20,421 nucleotides of DNA, taken from the IMG/VR virus record IMGVR_UViG_3300025426_000145, positions 1 to 20,421 of that record, one strand, 5' to 3'. Position 1 is the first letter of the stretch. Each line of letters opens with the position of its first letter. The DNA comes from a virus. The translations under genes were made by a program, and so were the position numbers. Shown in pieces: positions 10,876 through 20,394 of this stretch. The notes below the pieces were generated by a model. The model saw only the letters and a list, made by a program, of their open reading frames with translations. It had not been told where the DNA came from and did no database searches.

Positions 10876-12776
10876 GATAAAATTGCTCCAAAGTTTTTAA
10901 ATACAGGACTAGCTCCAGTAATTGTGCTTACAGTATTTACTGCACCAATATATCCACCAGCCGTAGGAGTTTGATAATACAATATTTCACCTTGTCCATA
11001 ATTTCCTGTAGTTGGTGCAGTTGTTATTTTTGCAGGAGTTGTATTTACAGAAGTAACATATTCTTTTGGAACATAAAGAGCCATCGATTCTAAACCACTT
11101 CCACTTAAACCAGATCCACCATAAATATTACTTACCTGAATATAAGTAATGCCAGAAGATGTTAAATTGGTTAAATTGTAATCAAAAATAGTATACATAT
11201 AACATCCATAATATTCAGAACCTATTTGAATTGTTCTTACTTTACTGACGTTGTATTGAAAGTTAGGAGATGCTCCTAATCCACCTACAGTATAAATTTG
11301 TGGAATAACTGTTCCGTTATTATCATCTACACACAAATACAAAATAACTACAGTTGAACGAATTGGAGCTCTTGGAGTAATAAGTGCGTAATTACTTGAA
11401 GCAGTAGAAGCCCACCAAGCACGATATGGTCCATCAAATACTGGACTTCCAGTAGATTGAATATTTCCATAGGCTTGATAAACGCTTGTTTGATATAAAG
11501 GATCATAAAATATTTTGTTGTCAACTTGAATAGCATTTACATATTCTGTAGGAAGAATAACTGTTCTATTTGTTGTGTAATTACGATAATCAACATAAGC
11601 AACATCATAATAATTAGGAGAATTTCTCTCCATAATTACTTCTAATTTTCCATCTTCAGAATTTGTTGTACCAACATTATTAATAATTACAACAGGATTA
11701 ATTGGAGTTGAACTTGGATTTTGTCTATCAAATTGACATCCTGTAACTTGTAATACATCAAATGTGCATCCACCAGTACTAATTAAAGGATTATATTGTC
11801 CTGATACTGCTGAATTATTAAATGACTCAAAACAACAATTAATAAATTTAATAGATGCAAATGCCGTACTATTTGTAAATGTAACTAATGGCACATTGTT
11901 TTGATGATTTTCAGCATTAAAATTTTCAAATACAAACATACTGTCTGTAGAACAATAATCTAATTGAATTCGTGATTGATTTGTAATTCCTGAAATATAA
12001 GACGTTACACATTCACCACTTTCTATCCATAAGCTGCGAACAGTATGACAATATAAATCACGATTAGCATTATTATCAATTTGTAAATTTTTAAACCATA
12101 TTTGACAATCACCACCAGATAATTGTTGTAACCATACACCAATATAATTGTTTGTTGCTGCCGTTATTCCATTATGATAAGTTTCTGAACAATTAATATG
12201 TTGGATACCAATTCCAAAACCTTGAACATTTACATTTTCAACTTGAACATAATACGCATAACTTAAATTTAAACCTACAGTTGCTTGTTCTGGACTTGAC
12301 CAAGAACTTGATTGAGTTTTCTGTCCCCAAATTTGTAAATTACGAATAACTATATTTGATGACCAATATCCAAGCGTATTATTAGGACTTGTTAATTGTT
12401 GTGTTTGTATAGCACTTATTGTGCTTGATATTGTTTGAATGATAGAACCAAGAGCAACACTAGAACCATAAGTTCCTAATGGTGTGCTAGTTTGACCAAA
12501 CAAACAAAAATTAGAATATGTAGATGTTGCTGGAATAGTTAGTGTTGTACCAATTTTAAAAATTCCATTTGGAATCATTACAGCAATATTATTTGCAGCA
12601 CCATAATTTATAGCAGCTTGAATTGATGCTGAATCATCTGTAGCTCCATCACCTTTTGCTCCAAAATCTTTAACTGATATAAACTCACTTAATTTATCAT
12701 TAATTAGCCTGTTAATCGCACCAGTAGGTGTTGTTCCACCATTTTTTAAGTCAAATTTAGGTATTAATGTAGTCAT
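10872..12776 (-). CDS. Tailspike with pectate-lyase-fold beta-helix (tailspike 2)
   Basis: A 634-aa protein. Residues 1-33 form a short virion-attachment peptide (L-I-P-K-F-D-L-K-N-G-G-T-T-P-T-G, then N-D-K-L-S-E). S-V-K-D-F-G-A-K-G-D-G (34-44) and T-D-D-S-A-S-I-Q-A-A-I (46-56) mark the start of a Pectate_lyase_3 right-handed beta-helix, continuing to roughly residue 400 with Asn/Cys/Phe-rich rungs. The C-terminal 200 residues are beta-rich and probably act in trimerisation or host-glycan recognition. Such spikes bind and often cut capsule or O-antigen. No S74-type chaperone is visible. AAAGGC precedes the ATG. A 44-base stretch around the D-F-G-A-K-G-D-G motif closely matches tailspike 1. 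Confidence 0.85.
   Translation of the reverse strand: MTTLIPKFDLKNGGTTPTGAINRLINDKLSEFISVKDFGAKGDGATDDSASIQAAINYGAANNIAVMIPNGIFKIGTTLTIPATSTYSNFCLFGQTSTPLGTYGSSVALGSIIQTISSTISAIQTQQLTSPNNTLGYWSSNIVIRNLQIWGQKTQSSSWSSPEQATVGLNLSYAYYVQVENVNVQGFGIGIQHINCSETYHNGITAATNNYIGVWLQQLSGGDCQIWFKNLQIDNNANRDLYCHTVRSLWIESGECVTSYISGITNQSRIQLDYCSTDSMFVFENFNAENHQNNVPLVTFTNSTAFASIKFINCCFESFNNSAVSGQYNPLISTGGCTFDVLQVTGCQFDRQNPSSTPINPVVIINNVGTTNSEDGKLEVIMERNSPNYYDVAYVDYRNYTTNRTVILPTEYVNAIQVDNKIFYDPLYQTSVYQAYGNIQSTGSPVFDGPYRAWWASTASSNYALITPRAPIRSTVVILYLCVDDNNGTVIPQIYTVGGLGASPNFQYNVSKVRTIQIGSEYYGCYMYTIFDYNLTNLTSSGITYIQVSNIYGGSGLSGSGLESMALYVPKEYVTSVNTTPAKITTAPTTGNYGQGEILYYQTPTAGGYIGAVNTVSTITGASPVFKNFGAILS
12634..12677. 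repeat. Shared tailspike segment, copy in tailspike 2
   Basis: These 44 bases encode the end of the attachment region and the start of the beta-helix (S-V-K-D-F-G-A-K-G-D-G). They match 16229-16272 in tailspike 1 at 40 of 44 positions, in direct orientation. The identity is higher than in the flanking sequence, so this is a likely module boundary. Confidence 0.85.
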
Positions 12777-12787
12777 AATATAGCCTT

Positions 12788-12973
12788 TTAATTAGATAGT
12801 TCTTGATTTAAAACAACACCATTATTTGCAATAAATGTTAAATAATTAGCATGGGCTTCAACTAATAATGGATTGTTTTTTTGTTCTTCAGTCAATTCTG
12901 TTGCTGTTGGAATAATTAATTCAACATTAGTTACATCTACAACATAATCTGTGCTTTCATTATATCTATACAT
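12788..12973 (-). CDS. 61-aa protein between fibre and tailspike, function unknown
   Basis: The start is the ATG at 12973 (M-Y-R-Y-N-E-S-T-D-Y) with AGGAAAA 5 bases upstream. An in-frame ATG at 13018 would overlap the fibre gene by 37 bases and is less likely. The product has a short strand pair, then P-T-A-T-E-L-T-E-E-Q-K-N-N-P-L-L-V-E-A-H-A-N-Y-L (22-45). Its position directly after the fibre suggests a small fibre-assembly or capping factor, but no known chaperone family is recognised. Confidence 0.75.
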   Translation of the reverse strand: MYRYNESTDYVVDVTNVELIIPTATELTEEQKNNPLLVEAHANYLTFIANNGVVLNQELSN

Positions 12974-12981
12974 AATTTTTC

Positions 12982-14622
12982 CTATGAAACAGTAGAAGAT
13001 AAAGACATTATTTGCCATCCACCATAAGTTGAACTAGCAGCAGAACCAGTTACAAAAGAAACAACATGACTATTAGCAGATTTATAAACACCTAGTTGAT
13101 TAGATGCAACTACAGAATTATTTACAACAACTGCTGTAGTTCCTAAAATAGTAATTACAGAAGTAATATAATTTGTAATACATAAAACACCATCTCCAGA
13201 ACCTAATGAAATCCAAAATACTTTTGCACTTGTTGGAAATGTAACATTATAAGTCGTGCTGTTTACTGTTGAAATATTGGTTGGTGTTGATATGTTTGCT
13301 ATGGTAAGTCCAGCAGCCGTAGAATTTCCATTAACTCTAATGCCACCATTAACAGATAAATTTCCTGCACCTGGATCAGTAGTGTTACCGATGGATATAC
13401 CACCTGAAGCAAATATTCTTGCAACTTCAGCGTTATTTGTACCAAATCTGATTATTCCGTTTTGGCTATTCCATAATTCTGTTGCGTAATTTAATCCGCT
13501 ACCATAAACAGATCCATAGTTTCTTAACCATGAGTATGATGTACCAGCTTCCTGAAGTTCAAAGCTACTGTAATTTCCACCTGTAGCTCTATTTAATAAA
13601 TTAAATAAATTTTGATATAAATATCCACTAAAGCGAATTGAGTTATAAGTAGAACCGCCTGTTGGTGCTGCAATATCTAAAATATAACTAGGAGAAGTAC
13701 CAATACCTAAAAATCCAGTATTGTTTAATGTCATTGCCGTTGTTGGAGCACCAGCGTTAGCAACTTGGAATAGCAAACTTCCTGTTTGAACATTAGTGCC
13801 AACTTGACTTAATCCAATTCGTGCTAAAACATTATCTGTTCCACCACCATTTGTAGAAAATTCAAATCCATAGCCAGCCGTATTTGCACTACTGGCATGA
13901 TAACTTCTTATGTAATCATCTTGAACTTCAAGTTTAGTGCTAGGACTGGTAATATTTATACCTAATCTTCCTGCATTGGTTAAAGTCATTAATGGAGCAG
14001 CAGCGTTCCAAAAACTTAAATTATTTGATGATTCATCTTGAAAAATACCGCCACTAAATCCTGAAGCATTATATAAATTAATACCACGATAATTACCAGC
14101 AGTTGATCCTGTACCTTGAATGGTTATACGACCAGAATTTGTTGTGGATGAATAAGCATGAACTAATGCATTTGGACTGCTAGTTCCTACACCTAATTGT
14201 GTACCACTAAAATACAAATTAGCTGATTGACTAAATGAACCATATAAAACTTGATTAGCAGTAAAACTTGTCTGTGCAGTTCCACCATTCGCTATTGGTA
14301 ATGCAGTACCTGAATATGTTATTGCCAATGTTCCAGATGTAGTTATTGGACTTCCAGATATAGATAAAAATGATGGCACAGAAGCTGCAACGCTGGTAAC
14401 TGTACCTGTGTAGTCTGTTCCCCATGCTGGCACACCACCAACAACACGCAAAATCGTTCCTGTAGAGCCTATTGCTAACTTAGATATAGTGTTACTAACA
14501 GAACCATATAATAAATCACCTGTAGTGATACTAGACTGTCCTGTACCACCATAGGTTGCACCTAACACACCTGTCGAGGATACTCCTTCAGCAAGAAATG
14601 ATAAGTTGCGAGATATTGTCAT
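12982..14622 (-). CDS. Repeat-rich tail fibre protein
   Basis: A 546-aa Gly/Ser/Thr-rich fibre. Two Y/N-G-G-T-G/A-Q-S/T repeats followed by L-L-Y-G-S or V-L-Y-G-S occur at about 25-41 and 112-129. A G-x-G-T-S-P-type repeat recurs at 143-150, 220-227 and 305-311, with a degenerate copy at 409-417, each opening a beta-strand unit (A-L-V-H-A, T-K-L-E-V, Y-I-L-D-I). This is typical of phage fibres related to those ending in an intramolecular chaperone, but here the C-terminus lacks an S74 peptidase motif. Residues 448-546 form a separate beta-rich tip. The start directly abuts the stop of the 57-aa gene. It probably contacts the host surface beside the two spikes. Confidence 0.82.
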   Translation of the reverse strand: MTISRNLSFLAEGVSSTGVLGATYGGTGQSSITTGDLLYGSVSNTISKLAIGSTGTILRVVGGVPAWGTDYTGTVTSVAASVPSFLSISGSPITTSGTLAITYSGTALPIANGGTAQTSFTANQVLYGSFSQSANLYFSGTQLGVGTSSPNALVHAYSSTTNSGRITIQGTGSTAGNYRGINLYNASGFSGGIFQDESSNNLSFWNAAAPLMTLTNAGRLGINITSPSTKLEVQDDYIRSYHASSANTAGYGFEFSTNGGGTDNVLARIGLSQVGTNVQTGSLLFQVANAGAPTTAMTLNNTGFLGIGTSPSYILDIAAPTGGSTYNSIRFSGYLYQNLFNLLNRATGGNYSSFELQEAGTSYSWLRNYGSVYGSGLNYATELWNSQNGIIRFGTNNAEVARIFASGGISIGNTTDPGAGNLSVNGGIRVNGNSTAAGLTIANISTPTNISTVNSTTYNVTFPTSAKVFWISLGSGDGVLCITNYITSVITILGTTAVVVNNSVVASNQLGVYKSANSHVVSFVTGSAASSTYGGWQIMSLSSTVS

Positions 14623-14796
14623 TTAAAATGGTTTTGGATATTTAGTTTTTACAGCATTTATTTTTGCTTTCATATCTTCAGCATCTTGGCCACCTTTCCA
14701 AAGTGCGTCTAGCTGATCTCCAATAGATGGATATTCAGGTTTTCTTTGAAGTTGATATTTAAGCAATGGATCTATGTTTTCTAATGGATCATTCAT
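14623..14796 (-). CDS. 57-aa XkdW-like tail-associated protein
   Basis: The ATG at 14796, with AAGGAT about 7 bases upstream, opens a 57-codon frame that ends exactly where the fibre begins. The core Y-P-S-I-G-D-Q-L-D-A-L-W-K-G-G (22-36) and ending V-K-T-K-Y-P-K-P is the pattern of short XkdW-like/tail-fibre-associated proteins (a Q-L-D-x-L-W/Y motif) found next to tail fibre genes in many phages. It may be a small assembly factor or the base segment of the fibre. It is clearly a gene from motif and spacing. Confidence 0.8.
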   Translation of the reverse strand: MNDPLENIDPLLKYQLQRKPEYPSIGDQLDALWKGGQDAEDMKAKINAVKTKYPKPF

Positions 14797-14805
14797 TTTT
14801 AATCC

Positions 14806-16878
14806 TTAACAAATATTTAAAACTGCATCATCAAAATACACAACATTACTACCACCACTACCAGGTTGCACATTTAAATTAAAAGTAACATAAGCAGAAC
14901 CAGCAGGAGCATAATTAACTGTTCCTCCACCACCTGGCACTCCACCGACAGATGTCCAGTTTGTAGTTGTATTACTAATAGACTGACCATAAGTTGCAAT
15001 AGTTGTTCCATTTGCAGTTGTATATGCTACTTGCACATATCCCACAGTAGAAGTTGTAGAAGATGCAACTTTTACATTGCAATTAGATCTAATTAATTGA
15101 CCAGCAACACAAGGAACAGTTTGTGAAATATTAATTCCACCACCATTAACTGCCGTAGCTAAAAGGCCATAATTTCCATGATCTTTAGCAGTTGCAGAAG
15201 CTATAGCAGTTGATCCTGCTGTTCCATAAGCAGTTACTACCCATCCGTTAGTATTTCCTGTTTCAAATCCATAGTTATACACAGAATTTGATTGACCAGC
15301 AGATAAAGATGGTTTTTGTACTCCTCCTAATGGGAAATACATTCCACCATAAGAAAGAATACGACCAGCACCATTACAATAACTATATGTATCAATGGTT
15401 GAAGCTGTGTAATATGATGTTTCAGGTAATAAAACACCAAATAAAACCATAGTCGAACTTGCTTCTGTAATATTAAATAATGGTGATGTAAATGAACCAC
15501 TAAAAGTGTTCATCGTAATACCTGTACCATGTAAACCAAACCAATTAGTAGCACCTACAATATTAATATATGGTTGATCTACAGCAGAGCCTGGATTTTC
15601 AATATTTCCACCATACATGTGTAAGATGACAGAACTTACGTTACTTTTAAGCTGACATACCAATATTGAACAAGAATACAAATTAATTTGTGCTGGATAA
15701 TCTATAAGAAATTGTGTTCCAACAAATTGACAACTATAAAAAGCCATTGATTCACCAGCATTTGTAGCTCCACTTTCAAAATGAACTACGCTAGTTGTTG
15801 CTCCTGCTGAATAACAATGGTTAATATCTGCTCTCCATACATTAGAGCCAAAAGTCATATTGTTATCAAAATTAACAAAAGAACAATTTTCAATAAGAAT
15901 ATTACATCCTTGTGCATAAGTAGGATGAGCTAAATAAATACCATTTTTAGTTGCCGTATTGTTACCAATAAATTTAATGCCTGAAATTTTATTTAATGGA
16001 CTTACTTCTTGACCTGTTGGATAACTTAATGAGTTATATACTTGGATTGCGTAATTAGCCGTCATAGCAGAACAATTAAATACAACAACTCCTTCTCCTA
16101 CTAATGACATTAATCCTACGTCAATTGTTAAAGTTGTTGAACCTGATAATATGTATGTTCCTTGTGGTACTAATAAAGCACATTTAGCAGTTTTAGCATA
16201 AGATATTGCACTTAATAATGCAGAAGTATCATCTGTAGTTCCATCGCCTTTAGCACCAAAATCTTTAACTGAAATACTTTCAGATAATTTTGCTTGTACG
16301 TTTGTAGCAACACTTCCTGTAAATGGAGGATAATAAGCAACAGTTACAGCATTACTCATGTTCTGTGCAGTTGCTGGCAAAGATGCGTAAAAATCCACTA
16401 CATCACCAGCATTTAATCCTGAAGTAAATGTAACTACTACGCTTGATGTTTCTGTGTAATTTACATTAACTAATTGCTTTGAACCATTCACAAACACAAC
16501 TAATGAATTAATGCCTGGTGTATAAGTCATTGTCGTTAAAGTAAATATTGTTTGACCTTGAGTTGCAGTTTGCACTTCTTCTTGCGATACAAAGTTACTT
16601 CCTGCTGGATTAATACCATAGGTATATTGATCCCAAATCAGATTGTTATTGACATCATAAACTTGTTGTCTATAAGCACCAGCTCCCCATGCGATACATT
16701 CTCCAGCAGCATCTAAAATAATAGGATTCGTATTAAGAATACTTAGGTTAATATCTTGCCAAGTATTCTTCGCAGTTGTAGTGTAAGGAATGTAATAATA
16801 TACCTTACCACCTGCTAGTGGAGTACCATTCGCATCAAAATACTGTTGTTTTCCGTTTGGAATTAGTGATCCACTCAT
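14806..16878 (-). CDS. Tailspike with head-binding, pectate-lyase and C-terminal carbohydrate-binding-like domains (tailspike 1)
   Basis: A 690-aa modular spike. Residues about 1-90 resemble an N-terminal virion-binding domain (P-N-G-K-Q-Q-Y-F-D-A-N-G-T-P-L-A-G-G, 7-24; I-L-D-A-A-G, 54-59; Y-R-Q-Q-V-Y-D, 69-75). Residues 105-170 form a small beta-domain (F-V-N-G-S-K-Q-L, 129-136). S-V-K-D-F-G-A-K-G-D-G (203-213) with T-D-D opens a Pectate_lyase_3 beta-helix to about 525. Residues about 537-690 look like a jelly-roll carbohydrate-binding module: F-E-T-G-N-T-N-G-W near its start and V-Y-F-D-D-A-V-L at its end. It sits upstream of the 57-aa/fibre pair. The modular ends suggest that host range is set here. 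Confidence 0.87.
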   Translation of the reverse strand: MSGSLIPNGKQQYFDANGTPLAGGKVYYYIPYTTTAKNTWQDINLSILNTNPIILDAAGECIAWGAGAYRQQVYDVNNNLIWDQYTYGINPAGSNFVSQEEVQTATQGQTIFTLTTMTYTPGINSLVVFVNGSKQLVNVNYTETSSVVVTFTSGLNAGDVVDFYASLPATAQNMSNAVTVAYYPPFTGSVATNVQAKLSESISVKDFGAKGDGTTDDTSALLSAISYAKTAKCALLVPQGTYILSGSTTLTIDVGLMSLVGEGVVVFNCSAMTANYAIQVYNSLSYPTGQEVSPLNKISGIKFIGNNTATKNGIYLAHPTYAQGCNILIENCSFVNFDNNMTFGSNVWRADINHCYSAGATTSVVHFESGATNAGESMAFYSCQFVGTQFLIDYPAQINLYSCSILVCQLKSNVSSVILHMYGGNIENPGSAVDQPYINIVGATNWFGLHGTGITMNTFSGSFTSPLFNITEASSTMVLFGVLLPETSYYTASTIDTYSYCNGAGRILSYGGMYFPLGGVQKPSLSAGQSNSVYNYGFETGNTNGWVVTAYGTAGSTAIASATAKDHGNYGLLATAVNGGGINISQTVPCVAGQLIRSNCNVKVASSTTSTVGYVQVAYTTANGTTIATYGQSISNTTTNWTSVGGVPGGGGTVNYAPAGSAYVTFNLNVQPGSGGSNVVYFDDAVLNIC
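16229..16272. repeat. Shared tailspike segment, copy in tailspike 1
   Basis: This is the direct-repeat partner of 12634-12677 (40 of 44 positions identical). It covers the same junction between attachment and beta-helix parts. The two copies are about 3.6 kb apart, so recombination between them could swap spike bodies or delete the genes between. Confidence 0.85.
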
Positions 16879-16880
16879 AA

Positions 16881-19064
16881 TTATTCCTTACCTTTAGTAG
16901 CTTGCTCTTTATTATAATTGCTAATACTCAATAATTTTAAAATATTCGCCTGTTCTGGACTTATTTTATTGCCCAATCCATAAAGTTTTCCAAGCCCATA
17001 AGAACTTGCACCGACTAATGCTGGACTTTGTAATGGAAGCATTGCAGCAGAACCATAAGCAGATGGATCATTCATCATCATGCCACGAGCTATGTTTCCT
17101 AAATTTAATATTCCACCACCTTGTGCAGCTAAACTTCTTGGAGTTATAGATGATAAAGACTGACCAGCCAACGCAGGCATAATCTGATTTCCACCTTGTT
17201 CTTCTAATTGTTTTGCCAAATCTAAACGATAACCATAATTTGCATTAGCATTATTACGCATTAAAGATTGCAATTTTCTTAATCCTGTATCTACAGATGC
17301 TTTTTCACCTAAACTTAATGCTTTTTTGATTTCTGATATGGTTTCCTGACCTTCAGCATAGCCTTTCATTACATTGGCATAGGTAGGTGCTTGTTTTTGA
17401 ATAGATGATTTAACAGCGTTATAAGCGTTTTCTACAATGGTTCTCGCTTTTTTTTGCTCATAAGGTATTTCTTCTAAAACTCCACCAAGTTTTTGTTTTA
17501 AAGCATCAAGTCCTTCTGGAGTATGGTATTCAGTAGGATCAAGTTTTTTCCAGTCAGTAATTGCTTCTTTAACTTTATTAAAAGCATCATTAGCTGATTT
17601 ACTTGTAACTTCACCTTTATACAAAGCAATATCTTCAACTTTTTTTAAAGATTGATCTATGTCATTAAATGATAGAATATTTTTATCATTTTTAATGTTA
17701 ATCATTCCAGAACGATACGCTTTTGATAAATCTTGTTGTATTGCTCTTAAATTAGATTTAGCAACATCTAATACGGCATTTTTATCAGCTTCACCTGTTA
17801 AATTTTTCCAAAACTCATTAAAACCATTTTTACCAGCTTTAAATGCTTCTTGTATTGGAGTTGCACCTACACCAGTTGAAAGTCCTAATAATGATGCACC
17901 TAAATTTCCAACAGCTTTAGCCGTACTTCCTATTGCTTTAGTTGCTACAGGTAATGCAGCTCCCAACATCGCATTATTTTGCACATTTTCTTGAACTTGT
18001 TGCCAATATGGTTTTTCGCCTAATGTTGGTTGTGTTAATCCTAACAATCCTGAAGTTGCTCCACTTGCAACAGCTTTACCACCGACATTACCAATAGTTT
18101 GACCTGTTTGACCTAATCCCAAACGAGATGCTAAATTAGCTCCAATTTCGCCACCTGTTGTTATTGCTTTGCCAATACCAGTAGCCATTAAAGGTAATAC
18201 TTCACCTGTTATTGCACCAGCGACAGATGCTGCATTTGTTGGTACTTGTTGTTGATATTGATTTTCCCAATTTTTAACTGCTTGTACGTCAGCATTAGCC
18301 GTTGAACGCATTAATTTAGCAATAGTGCTTTCAGGTAATACTTTTTCTAAACCAGTAGCCAATCCTTGTTCGACAAGATTAGCAGCCCCATGTAAAGGTG
18401 CAAGTATATGATGCCCAGCAGCTTCAGTAAAGTTTTCAAGATAATTAGGTTTTACAGTTTCTCTAGGAGTTTCTAAAGAAGTTGGTTCACCAATGGATAT
18501 TGTTGCTTTAGGTTGTTCTTTAACAAAAGAATTAAATATTTTATCTACATCTTCATTTGTTGCATTAACATGAGGAAAAAACTTATCAGCATTTGTCCCA
18601 GCTTCGTGTTGAATTAATGTTCTTGTTATTGCTGCATTTGCTTCAGGAGAATTAGGTATGCTTCCATCATCATTAAGAACAATTCCAGCTTTCTTAAGTT
18701 CTTTATTTAATGTATTAAGATAAGCACCATTTTGAACTTTTGTACCTGTTGTTGGATCACCATTAACCCACATTCCAACAATGTTTTCAGGAGTTGCTTT
18801 AGTGCTTTTCATAGCACCACGATTATTTAAATAATTATCAATTAATAATTGTGTATCTGCGACACCTTCTTCTGGAGTTTTATAAGTTTTATATACTGGC
18901 TTACCATTTTTATCTTTACCAACTAAAATACCAGATGGATTATTAACGTCAGCAGCAATACGAATACTTTTTGATTCAGCAGGTGCTGTTCCTTTCGCCA
19001 AAGGTAATGGAGTTTTTAAAAACGCATTAAATATCGCATCATCAGATTGTTCGTTTTCAGCCAT
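16881..19064 (-). CDS. Large internal virion/ejection-type protein with N-terminal lysozyme-like region
   Basis: A 727-aa protein. Residues about 40-165 resemble the peptidoglycan-acting fold found in some phage structural proteins: N-N-P-S-G (41-45) near the start, Y-K-T-Y-K-T-P-E-E-G-V-A-D (58-70), then T-P-E-N-I-V-G-M-W (91-99). A catalytic glutamate is not obvious. Residues about 275-400 are Ala/Gly-rich and hydrophobic, as expected of ejected proteins that line a channel through the membrane. Residues 400-620 are helical, and a further Ala/Gly/Leu-rich part follows. A short motif, D-x-I-F-N-x-F-x-K, occurs near both residue 9 and residue 174. It lies between the 442-aa virion protein and tailspike 1. 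Role inferred from composition and place. Confidence 0.65.
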   Translation of the reverse strand: MAENEQSDDAIFNAFLKTPLPLAKGTAPAESKSIRIAADVNNPSGILVGKDKNGKPVYKTYKTPEEGVADTQLLIDNYLNNRGAMKSTKATPENIVGMWVNGDPTTGTKVQNGAYLNTLNKELKKAGIVLNDDGSIPNSPEANAAITRTLIQHEAGTNADKFFPHVNATNEDVDKIFNSFVKEQPKATISIGEPTSLETPRETVKPNYLENFTEAAGHHILAPLHGAANLVEQGLATGLEKVLPESTIAKLMRSTANADVQAVKNWENQYQQQVPTNAASVAGAITGEVLPLMATGIGKAITTGGEIGANLASRLGLGQTGQTIGNVGGKAVASGATSGLLGLTQPTLGEKPYWQQVQENVQNNAMLGAALPVATKAIGSTAKAVGNLGASLLGLSTGVGATPIQEAFKAGKNGFNEFWKNLTGEADKNAVLDVAKSNLRAIQQDLSKAYRSGMINIKNDKNILSFNDIDQSLKKVEDIALYKGEVTSKSANDAFNKVKEAITDWKKLDPTEYHTPEGLDALKQKLGGVLEEIPYEQKKARTIVENAYNAVKSSIQKQAPTYANVMKGYAEGQETISEIKKALSLGEKASVDTGLRKLQSLMRNNANANYGYRLDLAKQLEEQGGNQIMPALAGQSLSSITPRSLAAQGGGILNLGNIARGMMMNDPSAYGSAAMLPLQSPALVGASSYGLGKLYGLGNKISPEQANILKLLSISNYNKEQATKGKE

Positions 19065-19065
19065 A

Positions 19066-20394
19066 TTATTGTCCTGGTGATTCTAAAAATCCTTGTTTAA
19101 CCATGTTTGTTAAATCTTTTTTAAACACTCCTAAACTACCATCTTTATTTTTACGTTCAATAAAATCTTTTTGTTGACTTGGTGTCATAGAAGCAAACGC
19201 AAACACTTCTGGTTTAACTTGTTTATTCCATTGAGATTGCCATTGATTAAACTTATCAGGTGATATACCTGAATTTTGCCAAGCATAGTCTTGAGCTTTA
19301 TTCATTTTTTCAATTGCTATAGTTTTAGTCAATAAATCTTGATTTGACATTTTTAAAATATTTGGATTAGGATTACCAGTCAAAGAAGCATTTAATCGTG
19401 CATCTGTACCAGTTCCCAAACCAGAAGATGCAAAATTAGAATATTGCGTCATATACTTTTTAAATTCTTCTTGATCTTTAATAACACCAGTAAATTCTTT
19501 ACCAAATATCTTTTCTGTTAATTCAGGACTTAATGCAGCAAAAAATGATTTAATTTGATTTCTACCTTCAACACCAGGCCCAGTAGATAAATCAGGATTT
19601 TCCAAATTTTGTCTTGCAGATTCTAAAATGTTAATTCGTGTAGGTGCAGATGCAACACTTGAATGAAGTTCTTGAGCTGCGTTTGCTTGATTTGTTCCAG
19701 TTGTAGTTAATGCAGTTTGTTCACTAGGAGAAAAACCAACTACAGGTGCAGATGGATTAATATTAGATTGCATATTGCCTTGACCACCTTGCATACCTAA
19801 TAGTTGTGCTTTGGGTACTTTAATCTTTTTGTTTGTTGCTGGATCAATGACTTCCTCAGTAGGAACATATAAATCAATTAAATCTTTAGCATTTGATGTT
19901 TTTGTATAATGTTCATCTACCCAAGAATTTAATTGTTTTGTATCTTTAGGTAAATCTTGCAATTCTCTATGAGCTTGTTGAATTGTAATAAATCCATCTT
20001 CAACACCTTTTGCAAGAGATTCAACTACATGATTATGGTCTAAATTTTTTGTTAATCTTAATCCAGCTAATCTATCATGCCAATAATTAATACCTTTTAT
20101 ACTTGTTTCCATTTTTGCTTGTTTAGCAGTTTCAGCACTTGTTATTGCTTGATTTACTTGATTAGCAATTGTTGGCAAATTGTAAGCAGTTCTTGGATCT
20201 TGCGACAATAACCCCATTAATTTAGGTCGATTAAATTCCCCTGTTTGAGGATCAATACTATTTGCCATGTGTTCAGAAACTGCTTGATTGGCTAATAAAG
20301 ATTGTTGAGATTGTTCAAGTCCAACTCTATTCTTCTGTATATTTAAAACTTGATTAATAGCTTCTGGAATTTGACCAAAATTAGGTGTTACCAT
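19066..20394 (-). CDS. 442-aa probable internal virion/ejection protein (5' end may extend beyond window)
   Basis: A soluble, Gln/Asn/Lys-rich, largely helical protein without a recognised domain. The N-terminal part (P-E-A-I-N-Q-V-L-N-I-Q, Q-S-Q-Q-S-L-L-A-N-Q) looks coiled-coil-like, the middle is a Gln/Asn/Ser linker (about 205-245), and the C-terminal half is helical. Composition and position, one base before the lysozyme-like ejection protein, suggest a second internal virion protein. The ATG at 20394 follows a plain A-run without a clear GGAG. The frame stays open for nine codons to the window edge, so a start further upstream is possible; alternatively an upstream gene overlaps here, as elsewhere in the operon. 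Confidence 0.7.
   Translation of the reverse strand: MVTPNFGQIPEAINQVLNIQKNRVGLEQSQQSLLANQAVSEHMANSIDPQTGEFNRPKLMGLLSQDPRTAYNLPTIANQVNQAITSAETAKQAKMETSIKGINYWHDRLAGLRLTKNLDHNHVVESLAKGVEDGFITIQQAHRELQDLPKDTKQLNSWVDEHYTKTSNAKDLIDLYVPTEEVIDPATNKKIKVPKAQLLGMQGGQGNMQSNINPSAPVVGFSPSEQTALTTTGTNQANAAQELHSSVASAPTRINILESARQNLENPDLSTGPGVEGRNQIKSFFAALSPELTEKIFGKEFTGVIKDQEEFKKYMTQYSNFASSGLGTGTDARLNASLTGNPNPNILKMSNQDLLTKTIAIEKMNKAQDYAWQNSGISPDKFNQWQSQWNKQVKPEVFAFASMTPSQQKDFIERKNKDGSLGVFKKDLTNMVKQGFLESPGQ

Noticed and set aside
11348-11536. Minus-strand 62-aa frame inside tailspike 2
   Set aside because: It is an out-of-frame shadow in a beta-helix gene, without a ribosome binding site or gap to occupy.
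12974-13018. Longer start for the 61-aa protein at 13018
   Set aside because: It would overlap the fibre gene by 37 bases, whereas the ATG at 12973 has an AGGAAAA site at proper spacing.
17659-17994. Plus-strand 111-aa frame inside the ejection-type protein
   Set aside because: It is a mirror of a long Ala/Gly-rich coding frame, which commonly opens antisense frames.
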